From Actinomycetes bacterium (GTDB taxonomy: Bacteria > Actinomycetota > Acidimicrobiia > Acidimicrobiales > Acidimicrobiaceae): a stretch of DNA of 5,865 nt. The translations under genes and the position numbers were made by a program. Below, piece after piece: positions 1 to 5,865 of the stretch (position 1 is the first letter of the stretch; every line of letters starts with the position of its first letter). The notes beneath the pieces are model-generated. The model did not search any database, was not told the origin of the DNA, and saw only the letters and a program-made list of their open reading frames with translations. The stretch spans positions 1-5,865 of the forward strand of contig JAJYFX010000133.1 in NCBI GenBank assembly GCA_021785315.1, given 5' to 3'.

Positions 1-2138
1 ATCGCTTTGGGCCTGATTGATAGAGAAGTCGCCGAGATCGGAATCATCATGCCTTCAATGGCGGAAGATTTCACCAGGCGTTTCCATGAAAGTCCCCAGT
101 GCAGCGGGGACACTTCAGCTATTTCATCGAGAACCCCGGCAGCGCTGTCAAAGCCAAGATCATCGCCCAACTCAAGGGCAATCTCGCTGGCAATTGCCCA
201 GTCCGGCCGACATAGCCCTTTCGGTGCGACTTTTTGATTCAGCGTCAAGACTCTGCCTTCAAGATTTGTCGTAGTGCCCGACTTTTCAGCGAAGCTGGAA
301 GCTGGCAATACAAGATCCGACTTGGCGCTCGACTGGCTGAGGAAAGTATCCACGCTTACCACAAACCCGACCTGGTCCAGAGCAGAGTTCGCAAGCGCAG
401 AATCGACATAATCTTCTCGCGGGTCGGATCCAACCAGAAAGAGAACATCGAGTTCGCCCTGGAGGGCCGCTGCGAGCATTTCCTTGACCCCTCGGCCCGC
501 CCGGTCTGGCAAGCCGGCCCACTTTTGTCGTGCGGCCGACGAGGCGCTTTCAAGAGGCAGTCGGCCAGGCAACATGCCCGGAACTGCTCCTAGATCTACG
601 CTGCCGGCAAAATTCGAACTGTGAAGAGTAACCAGGAACTTAGCTCTTGGAAGCGCCCTAGACAGCTCGAGCGCGAAGGCCTCGACTATCGACTGATCCC
701 AAGCTAAATTCTCACGGCCTAGAAGGACCACAAGGCCTTCACCGTCAGCTCCCACTCCCTGATTTGTGAAAAGCTTGGCAATCTCAGGAAACTTGGAGGA
801 CTCCTTCATCAATTCCTTCGCCAAAAGCTGCAGTTGGTCCACTGAAACCGATGCTGTGACTTCGCTCAGCTTGTCCAGCGAACTCCCATGGGTGCCTATC
901 GTGGCTATCTTGGTCCAGCCCGACTTGACCGCCTCTCTCAAGCGCAGGAACAGTACCGGTACCTCTTCTTTGATATCGCCGGTAAACGCAAGGATTGCTT
1001 TGGCAGAGACGGCTTCGTTGATTGTTGCTCTGCGCAGCGAGGCAATTACCTCTCCCTTGAGGCCGTCACCTAGTTGCGAATCCACTGAATCAGAGCCAAT
1101 AACCCCTTTGGCCAGCTTCACCCAGGAGTAGATATCTTCGTTGGTCAGCCTCGCACCCAGGATAAAGCCAATCCGGTTCGGATCACCAGCCGCCTTTGCG
1201 CTCGAAACTTTGGACGAGATTAGCTCAAGTGCGCTGGCCCAGGTAGTCTCGACAAAACTATCTCCCTTGCGGACCAGCGGCGCAGTGAGCCTGTCAGAAG
1301 AGTTGATTGCTTCATGGCCAAATCTGCCTTTATCGCAGAGCCATCCATGGTTGATCGAGTCAGCGTCCAGCCCAAGGTACCTCGTGAGTTCATTTTGCGA
1401 TGACTGAACCATGATGCGGCAGCCCATCGAACAGGTGGTACAGCTTGATTCAACCTGGGACAAGTCCCAGGGCCTCGCTTTGAAGCGGTACGGAACCGCA
1501 GTCAATGCCCCAACCGGACATATCTGCACAGTATTGCCCGAGAAGTAGGAAGAGAACGGCCTGTCCGGGAAAACATTTATTTCAGTGTGGTCTCCCCTGC
1601 CAACGAATTCGATTAACGCGTCACCAGCAACCACATCGGCAAACCGCGTGCACCTGTCGCATTGGATGCAGCGCTCACGGTCAAGCAGAACCAGATCTGA
1701 GATCGGGATCGGCTTCTCCCAGTGGCGCTTCTCTTCGGCAAACCGGCTCTCGCCTGGCCCGTAAGCCATGGTCTGATCCTGAAGCGGACATTCGCCACCC
1801 TTGTCGCAAACAGGGCAGTCCAGCGGATGGTTAATGAGCAGGTACTCAAGAACGCCGTCCTGGGCCTTCTTCACCTTTTCCGATTCCGTGACCACTTCCA
1901 TGCCATCTGCTACCGGAAGGTAGCAGGCTGGTTGAAGGCTAAAACCTCTAGGGCCATTTACTTCGACCAGACACATGCGGCACATTCCAACCTGGGGAAG
2001 ACGGTTGTGATAGCAGAAACGAGGAATAAATACCCCTGCCTTCTCAGCCGCCGCAATTAACAGCTCTCCTTTGCCGGCCTGAATTTCCTTGCCGTCGATA
2101 GAGATCGTCACTAAATTCTGAGATACATCAGTGGACAA
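1..2138 (-). CDS. nuoG: NADH-quinone oxidoreductase subunit G (75 kDa Fe-S subunit), 3' partial, TTG start
   Basis: NuoG is the largest peripheral-arm subunit and wires electrons from NuoF toward the quinone site. The frame is open from about 2138 to the left edge, giving 712 codons without a stop; the C-terminus is cut off (homologues run about 780-910 residues). Numbering from the TTG start: the N1b 2Fe-2S ligands are Cys42, Cys53, Cys56 and Cys72. The N5 cluster has His104, Cys108, Cys111 and Cys117 (HPLDCPVCDKGGEC). The N4 cluster has Cys157, Cys160, Cys163 and Cys207. A fourth set, Cys233, Cys236, Cys240 and Cys268, matches the off-path N7 cluster. From about 280 onward the sequence has the molybdopterin-oxidoreductase fold, including FLVGSDPRED and LVLPASSFAEKSGTTTNLEGRV; this domain is known not to bind molybdenum cofactor in complex I. 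There is no usable ATG before Cys42. TTG at 2138 has a strong Shine-Dalgarno; GTG at 2111 is the alternative. Confidence 0.96.
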   Translation of the reverse strand, partial: MSTDVSQNLVTISIDGKEIQAGKGELLIAAAEKAGVFIPRFCYHNRLPQVGMCRMCLVEVNGPRGFSLQPACYLPVADGMEVVTESEKVKKAQDGVLEYLLINHPLDCPVCDKGGECPLQDQTMAYGPGESRFAEEKRHWEKPIPISDLVLLDRERCIQCDRCTRFADVVAGDALIEFVGRGDHTEINVFPDRPFSSYFSGNTVQICPVGALTAVPYRFKARPWDLSQVESSCTTCSMGCRIMVQSSQNELTRYLGLDADSINHGWLCDKGRFGHEAINSSDRLTAPLVRKGDSFVETTWASALELISSKVSSAKAAGDPNRIGFILGARLTNEDIYSWVKLAKGVIGSDSVDSQLGDGLKGEVIASLRRATINEAVSAKAILAFTGDIKEEVPVLFLRLREAVKSGWTKIATIGTHGSSLDKLSEVTASVSVDQLQLLAKELMKESSKFPEIAKLFTNQGVGADGEGLVVLLGRENLAWDQSIVEAFALELSRALPRAKFLVTLHSSNFAGSVDLGAVPGMLPGRLPLESASSAARQKWAGLPDRAGRGVKEMLAAALQGELDVLFLVGSDPREDYVDSALANSALDQVGFVVSVDTFLSQSSAKSDLVLPASSFAEKSGTTTNLEGRVLTLNQKVAPKGLCRPDWAIASEIALELGDDLGFDSAAGVLDEIAEVSPLHWGLSWKRLVKSSAIEGMMIPISATSLSIRPKA

Positions 2139-3423
2139 AGGGACACCCTTCTTCCTTAATGTGGACCATGAACTCATCCCTAAACATCTTGATTCCGCTG
2201 ACTACAGATGATGGGATTGAAGGGCCCAGAACACAAATCGTTGTCTGCTGCGGAGGCCAGGTAAGTCCTGGCGCGATATTGTCACACACGTCCAAGAGCA
2301 AATCCAAATCACTTTCGGTACCGGATCCCAATTCGATCCGATGCATAATCTTTTCAATCCAGCCTGAACCTTCGCGGCATGGCGTACATTGGCCGCAGGA
2401 TTCTCTGGAGAAGAACTTCGTTATGCGCCAGACAGCTCTTACCGCGCATGAATGGTCATCTAGCACGATGATCGACCCGGATCCCAACATGGAGCCCGCC
2501 TGAGCGACCTCGTCTTGACCGAGAGGCAGATCCAAATTATCTGGGCCGATCCACGGTGCTGACACGCCTCCCGGAATCACAGCTTTTACGCTGCGGCCGT
2601 CTTTTAGTCCGCCGCCAAGTTCGGGGTCGTAAATCAGCTCCCTGAATGTCTTCGACGTCATCTCCAACTCATAATTTCCTGGATTCATGACATCGCCAGA
2701 TAGGGCGAAGAGCCGCGTACCCGTGGAACGGCCCTTGCCGAGCGCGGCAAACGCCTTGCCCCCGTTTGTTATAATCCAGGGTACGTTTGACATCGTTTCC
2801 ACGTTGTTTACAATCGTCGGTGCTCCATAGAGACCAATAACAGCCGGGAAATAGGGCGGCTTAATCCTTGGAAACCCGCGCTTTCCCTCCAAAGATTCGA
2901 TCAGCGCCGTCTCTTCGCCGCAGATATAAGCTCCCGCGCCGGGCTGAAGAACCAGGTCGATAGAAAATCCGGAGCCAAAGATATTCGCGCCTATAGCGCC
3001 GTAGGCATATGCCTCGTTTATGGCGGTCTGGACCCTTTCCAATCCTAGGGCAAACTCGCCTCTCAAGTAGATGAATGCTCGGGTAGCCCCGATAGCGTAG
3101 GCAGTTATCAATGTGCCTTCAACCAGCTGGTGCGGATCATTCTCCACCAGTAGATGATCCTTGAAGGTTGAGGGCTCGGATTCGTCGCCATTGACAACCA
3201 GGTACCGGATGAGGTCCTGCTTGAGCATCGACCACTTTCTCCCGGCTTCAAAGCCTGCGCCGCCTCGCCCAAGCATGCCTGAGGCCATCACCTCCGCATG
3301 AACCTCCTCGGGAGTCATCGAAAGCGCCTTCCTAAGCGCCGAGTAACCGCCATGATCTAGATAAGTGGAAAGCAGAAACGAGTCGGGGACTCCAACTCGC
3401 GCAGTCACGATCTTCGTACTCAT
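2128..3423 (-). CDS. nuoF: NADH-quinone oxidoreductase subunit F (51 kDa, NADH- and FMN-binding)
   Basis: NuoF oxidises NADH, passes the hydride to FMN and sends electrons on through 4Fe-4S cluster N3. The 431-residue length is normal (Thermus about 438, E. coli about 445). In order: the glycine-rich GRGGAGF (52-58) and the NGDESEP segment (78-84), both of the flavin/NADH site; GAGAYICGEETAL (162-174), with the acidic pair of the NADH site; EGKRGFPR (179-186); and the cluster ligands Cys343, Cys346 and Cys349 (SCGQCTPC) plus Cys397 (TTICVLG). Two local oddities: Ser85 replaces the glycine normally seen in EPGT, and the loop between the third and fourth cluster cysteines has 47 residues where about 40 is usual, the excess lying around PGLTWPPQQ (385-393). 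The ATG overlaps the nuoE stop as ATGA, preceded by a G-run at 3430-3435 that may act as a weak ribosome binding site. Identification is secure. Confidence 0.98.
   Translation of the reverse strand: MSTKIVTARVGVPDSFLLSTYLDHGGYSALRKALSMTPEEVHAEVMASGMLGRGGAGFEAGRKWSMLKQDLIRYLVVNGDESEPSTFKDHLLVENDPHQLVEGTLITAYAIGATRAFIYLRGEFALGLERVQTAINEAYAYGAIGANIFGSGFSIDLVLQPGAGAYICGEETALIESLEGKRGFPRIKPPYFPAVIGLYGAPTIVNNVETMSNVPWIITNGGKAFAALGKGRSTGTRLFALSGDVMNPGNYELEMTSKTFRELIYDPELGGGLKDGRSVKAVIPGGVSAPWIGPDNLDLPLGQDEVAQAGSMLGSGSIIVLDDHSCAVRAVWRITKFFSRESCGQCTPCREGSGWIEKIMHRIELGSGTESDLDLLLDVCDNIAPGLTWPPQQTTICVLGPSIPSSVVSGIKMFRDEFMVHIKEEGCPFVH
2146..2155 (-). promoter_or_regulatory. Ribosome binding site deciding the nuoG TTG start
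   Basis: On the minus strand this reads GGAAGAAGGG, a purine-rich Shine-Dalgarno-like run seven bases upstream of the TTG at 2138-2136. It lies inside the last codons of nuoF. The alternative GTG at 2111-2109 has no comparable purine run in the preceding 20 bases. This is the main evidence that nuoG begins with TTG and overlaps nuoF by 11 bases; the resulting leader (MSTDVSQNLVTISIDG) looks like the short leader other NuoG proteins have before the first beta strand. Confidence 0.6.
3420..3423 (-). other. ATGA stop/start overlap of nuoE and nuoF
   Basis: The four bases read ATGA on the minus strand: TGA ends nuoE and ATG begins nuoF. This is the classic arrangement for translational coupling, consistent with the two proteins being needed in equal amounts as direct partners in the NADH dehydrogenase module. 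That coupling occurs here is an inference from the layout. Confidence 0.85.
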
Positions 3424-4058
3424 TGATTGCCCCCCGCATCCTTATTGAGGGCAGCCAGCCTTGCCTTCTTCTCGTCATCCATTGCTCTGCGCTCCCGGTG
3501 GATGATTTCCAGTGGAACCATTGCAGGGGCGTCTCTGAACACCTGCGAAAGAACTCCATGTGGTGGCACAGATTCTGATAGCCGGTCATTCCTGAGATCA
3601 TCAACAAGCTGATCAAAGTCTCCATTGGCCAAAGGACCAAAATAGCGGTAATTCACCTGAGCGCATGGAGCCTTATCACAGTGGGCTACGCACTCCACCT
3701 CTTCCAAGGTGAACATTCCATCTTCCGTAGTTCCCCCAACAGGCACACCCAGCACATCACTTGCATGTTCAAGCAGCTCGATTCCGCCGCCAAGCATGCA
3801 GGCAACATTGGTGCACACGCCAACCAGGTACTTGCCTACTTCCTCGGTATGAAGCATGTCGTAAAAGGAGGCTGTGCCCAAAACCTCTGCCGGCTGGATA
3901 TCCAGCATTTCAGCAATCTGTTCCATGGCCTCATTGGATAAATGTCCGTGTTGGCCTTGGGCCAGGTGGCAAAGCGGTATGAGCGCTGAGCGTTTTTCCG
4001 GATATAAACCGATTAGGACCTGAGCTTTTTCCAAATTCTCTGAGCTAAAAAAAGACAT
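3420..4058 (-). CDS. nuoE: NADH-quinone oxidoreductase subunit E (24 kDa, 2Fe-2S subunit)
   Basis: NuoE is the thioredoxin-fold subunit that binds the 2Fe-2S cluster N1a, next to NuoF in the NADH dehydrogenase module. The four ligands are present in the family pattern: Cys82 and Cys87 (CTNVAC), then Cys123 and Cys127 (CVAHC). The helical N-terminal domain ends in the conserved EVLGTASFYDML segment (58-69). An extra cysteine, Cys132 in CDKAPC, sits five residues after the last ligand; I recall similar sequence in some actinobacterial homologues. At 212 residues it exceeds E. coli NuoE (about 166). The excess is a C-terminal tail from about residue 165, starting PPHG and ending in a charged, probably helical stretch (187-204, HRERRAMDDEKKARLAAL). 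The ATG is the only good start, because an in-frame TGA lies just upstream. The nearest purine-rich Shine-Dalgarno-like run (4072-4079) is 13 bases away, so coupling to nuoD translation is likely. The TGA overlaps the nuoF ATG. Confidence 0.96.
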   Translation of the reverse strand: MSFFSSENLEKAQVLIGLYPEKRSALIPLCHLAQGQHGHLSNEAMEQIAEMLDIQPAEVLGTASFYDMLHTEEVGKYLVGVCTNVACMLGGGIELLEHASDVLGVPVGGTTEDGMFTLEEVECVAHCDKAPCAQVNYRYFGPLANGDFDQLVDDLRNDRLSESVPPHGVLSQVFRDAPAMVPLEIIHRERRAMDDEKKARLAALNKDAGGNQ

Positions 4059-4060
4059 CG

Positions 4061-5440
4061 TTAGCGATCAACCTCTCCCATAACCGGATCAACTGAGGAA
4101 ATTGCGGCTATCGCATCGGCGATGATGCCGCCGCGAAGCATGGCGGGAAGTGTTTGCAAATTGACAAATGACGGCCCACGAATGTGCATCCTGTATGGAC
4201 GGTTGGAACCGTCGGACACCATGTAACAGCCAAGCTCACCCCTTGGCGACTCAATGGCCACATAGACCTCGCCCTCAGGAATTTTGAAACCGTGGGTGAA
4301 GAGCTTGAAGTGGTGTATCAGTGCCTCCATTGACTCGTCAATTCGAAGCCGTGGCGGAGGGGTCACCTTCTTGTCCTGAATTCTGTAATCTCCGGAAGGC
4401 ATCTTCGCGACGACTTGCGCAATGATGCGCAGGGACTCGCGAATCTCGTTCAGCCTCACCGAATACCTGTCGAAACAGTCGCCAACCGAACCCACGATTA
4501 CATCAAACTCGACCTGGTCGTAGTTGAGATATGGCATGTCTCTTCGAAGGTCCCAGGCAACTCCGGTTGAACGAAGAATCGGCCCCGTGGCAGATAGCGC
4601 TACGGCCTGCTCGGCGGTGAGTATCCCCACGTTGTCTACTCGCTCCCTGAAAATTGGCTGGCCCGTAAGCAGTTCGTCATATTCGTCGAGACGGCCTGGA
4701 ATAGTCTCCAGAATCGACATCACATCGTCTTCCCACCCGTCAGGCAGGTCAGCCGCTACACCTCCTGGGCGGATGTAGTTGTGGTTCATCCGCAGGCCGG
4801 TTACCTTCTCGAAGAAAGCCAGGATCATTTCACGTTCTCTGAAACCATACAGCATCATCGATGTGGACCCTAGATCCATGCCGTTAGTCGCCATCCACAT
4901 CAGATGTGAACTGCAGCGGTTTAGCTCGGTCATCAGCATGCGAATCCAGGTGGCTCTTTCGGGAAGCTCCAAACCAAGCAGCTTTTCAGTTGCCAGGGAG
5001 AAAACCAGCTCGTTGTGAAGCGGAGACAGGTAATCCATCCGAGTTACATTGGTTGGTCCCTGTAGGTAAGTCAGGTTTTCGGCCGTCTTCTCCATACCGG
5101 TATGGAGATAACCAACCACTGGCTTGGTACGAAGTATAACCTCCCCATCCAGTTCCATCATCAAACGCAAAACCCCATGTGTCGAAGGGTGTTGAGGTCC
5201 CATGTTGATGATCATCTTCTCATCGGCAAATTCGATGTCGATGTCGGAGGGATTCACGTCAATCCCCTCCGGCAGTCTCAGGGTCGAGCCAAACTCAGTA
5301 GAAAGCTCATTCGGGCTAGTCTGGTCCTCCAGCTGCATTTCCTGCAGACCTTCGCTGGTCTCTGCGTTCAGACTAAAGCTCCCAGCTTCTTCCCCAGAAA
5401 GACCATCGGCCTTCCCCGTGTCGTTCATTTTCTTTCCCAT
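4061..5440 (-). CDS. nuoD: NADH-quinone oxidoreductase subunit D (49 kDa subunit)
   Basis: NuoD is the quinone-site subunit of complex I and is related to the large subunit of NiFe hydrogenases, without the metal centre. The 459-residue protein has the conserved GPQHPSTHGVLR motif at 81-92. By alignment from memory with Thermus Nqo4 (His38, Tyr87), His88 and Tyr137 (in TRMDYLSP) are the quinone head-group residues; the spacing of 49 is identical. Further family landmarks are YLHTGMEK (111-118), an ELNR-SSH segment, MNHNYIRPGGV, and the C-terminal VDPVMGEVDR ending. The first ~75 residues are an extension beyond the usual short leader and are strongly acidic (18 Asp/Glu against 5 Lys/Arg). I chose the ATG at 5440 because it lies two bases after the nuoC stop with CAGG six bases upstream. 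An ATG four codons later (Met5) is an equally possible start. The stop is TAA, two bases before nuoE. Confidence 0.97.
   Translation of the reverse strand: MGKKMNDTGKADGLSGEEAGSFSLNAETSEGLQEMQLEDQTSPNELSTEFGSTLRLPEGIDVNPSDIDIEFADEKMIINMGPQHPSTHGVLRLMMELDGEVILRTKPVVGYLHTGMEKTAENLTYLQGPTNVTRMDYLSPLHNELVFSLATEKLLGLELPERATWIRMLMTELNRCSSHLMWMATNGMDLGSTSMMLYGFREREMILAFFEKVTGLRMNHNYIRPGGVAADLPDGWEDDVMSILETIPGRLDEYDELLTGQPIFRERVDNVGILTAEQAVALSATGPILRSTGVAWDLRRDMPYLNYDQVEFDVIVGSVGDCFDRYSVRLNEIRESLRIIAQVVAKMPSGDYRIQDKKVTPPPRLRIDESMEALIHHFKLFTHGFKIPEGEVYVAIESPRGELGCYMVSDGSNRPYRMHIRGPSFVNLQTLPAMLRGGIIADAIAAISSVDPVMGEVDR
5089..5108. repeat. Perfect 20-bp palindrome inside nuoD
   Basis: The sequence is its own reverse complement over 20 bases, with half-site TCTCCATACC centred between 5098 and 5099 and no spacer. 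It falls in the nuoD codons for the conserved LHTGMEK segment (about residues 112-118). It could be a protein-binding site, but the codons encode a strongly conserved peptide, so coincidence is a serious alternative. With no loop, it would form a poor RNA hairpin. Confidence 0.5.
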
Positions 5441-5442
5441 AT

Positions 5443-5865
5443 CTAGCCTGCCCCATTTACTGACTTGAATTGAACCGGCACAGCACCGACGGAATAGTCT
5501 TTTCTGAGTGGATGCCCATCCCAGTCCTGAGGCATAAGTATTCTGGTGAGATCAGGATGGTTGACGAACTTGATTCCTAGCAGGTCGTAAACTTCCCTCT
5601 CCATGGCCTCGCTCCCAGGGTAGAGAAAAAACAGAGTCTCTAACGTCGGATCATCCTCAGGAAGCTGAACACGGATTCTAATTCTCGATCTCTTGGCCAA
5701 AGACAAAAGAACTACGACAACTTCGTAACGCTGGGGAGCAACCCCGTCTGGAAGCGGACGTTCCATATTGGCTAAATAATCAACTGCTGTGACGTCTGCA
5801 CACATCTCATATCCCTGAGACTTGAGATCTGAAATGGTGGCCAGATAGCTGGCGCGTTCAACGTG
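5443..5865 (-). CDS. nuoC: NADH-quinone oxidoreductase subunit C (30 kDa subunit), 5' partial
   Basis: NuoC is a structural subunit of the complex I peripheral arm. It carries no cofactor and helps join the NADH-oxidising arm to the quinone module (NuoB/NuoD). The reading frame is open to the right edge, so 140 residues are visible and the N-terminal part, probably 60 or more residues, is missing. The first in-frame ATG (codon at 5805) is not the real start: the 20 codons upstream of it (HVERASYLATISDLKSQGYE) are in frame and read as normal NuoC sequence. The family signature occupies visible residues 89-124: EREVYDLLGI, then HPDLTRILMP, then DWDGHPLRKDY. Earlier segments CADVTAVDYLA and LPDGVAPQRYEVVV also fit the family. 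The gene ends in TAG two bases before nuoD. It is separate from nuoD, unlike the E. coli fusion. Identification is secure. Confidence 0.96.
   Translation of the reverse strand, partial: HVERASYLATISDLKSQGYEMCADVTAVDYLANMERPLPDGVAPQRYEVVVVLLSLAKRSRIRIRVQLPEDDPTLETLFFLYPGSEAMEREVYDLLGIKFVNHPDLTRILMPQDWDGHPLRKDYSVGAVPVQFKSVNGAG

Noticed and set aside
234..593. Plus-strand open frame of 119 codons
   Set aside because: It lies wholly antisense to nuoG, shows no recognisable protein features and no convincing ribosome binding site; a shadow frame.
766..1131. Plus-strand open frame of 121 codons
   Set aside because: It is antisense to the molybdopterin-fold half of nuoG. The Ser/Leu-rich translation looks like the complement of a coding strand, not a protein of its own.
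1722..2060. Plus-strand open frame of 112 codons
   Set aside because: It is antisense to the Fe-S ligand region of nuoG, which is strongly conserved in the opposite frame and fully explains the sequence.
2111..2128. ATG overlapping the nuoF stop as TGATG, a tempting nuoG start
   Set aside because: It is in a different frame from the NuoG coding sequence and terminates after five codons (MYLRI).
2322..2340. Inverted repeat CGGATC / GATCCG with a 7-base loop inside nuoF
   Set aside because: Six-base arms are expected by chance in a window of this length and it sits within conserved coding sequence, so it is not supported as a terminator or operator.
3134..3160. Inverted repeat GGATCAT / ATGATCC with a 13-base loop inside nuoF
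   Set aside because: Seven-base arms with a loop of this size occur readily by chance; there is no T-run and the site lies mid-gene.
3332..3640. Minus-strand open frame of 102 codons across the nuoE/nuoF junction
   Set aside because: It is out of frame with both genes, whose own frames carry clear family motifs through the same bases.
5102..5446. Plus-strand open frame of 114 codons opposite the nuoD N-terminus
   Set aside because: I considered it because the NuoD extension is unusual, but the nuoD frame is continuous with the conserved domain and starts right after nuoC; the opposite frame has no family features.
1..5865. Possible novel system, mobile element or defence locus
   Set aside because: Every base except the two 2-nt gaps (5441-5442 and 4059-4060) is accounted for by five contiguous nuo genes in canonical order; no foreign genes, repeats or composition break were seen.

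Overview
The window is one uninterrupted stretch of a bacterial respiratory complex I (NADH:quinone oxidoreductase, NDH-1) operon. Every gene lies on the minus strand, so transcription runs from the right edge to the left. In that order the genes are nuoC (5' end cut off by the right edge), nuoD, nuoE, nuoF and nuoG (3' end cut off by the left edge). This is the canonical bacterial nuo order with nuoC and nuoD as separate genes, unlike the fused nuoCD of E. coli. nuoA and nuoB would be expected beyond the right edge and nuoH onward beyond the left, but neither is visible.

Packing is very tight: a 2-nt gap between nuoC and nuoD, a 2-nt gap between nuoD and nuoE, an ATGA 4-nt overlap between nuoE and nuoF, and an 11-nt overlap between nuoF and the most likely (TTG) start of nuoG. 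There is no intergenic space for internal promoters or terminators. I see no RNA gene, mobile element, CRISPR array or attachment site.

The five products form most of the hydrophilic arm. NuoF takes electrons from NADH through FMN and cluster N3. NuoE carries the off-path cluster N1a. NuoG carries N1b, N5, N4 and also the N7 ligand set. NuoC and NuoD form the connecting module, and NuoD supplies the quinone-site His and Tyr. All expected cofactor ligands are intact, so this looks like a working enzyme rather than a decayed copy.

Organism: the base composition is moderate (by eye a little over half G+C). Several local signatures look most like Actinomycetota as I remember them, perhaps an Acidimicrobiia-type lineage: NuoG FSGNTVQICPVGALT, NuoC CADVTAVDYLA and PDGVAP, NuoF PGLTWPPQQTTIC, and the NuoE PPHG tail. 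This is recall without a search and is only a tentative assignment.

I found no previously undescribed system. The points worth a second look are small: a non-ATG start for nuoG that is easily missed or mistaken for a frameshift, a perfect 20-bp palindrome inside nuoD, lineage-type extensions on NuoD and NuoE, and two local departures from the NuoF consensus.
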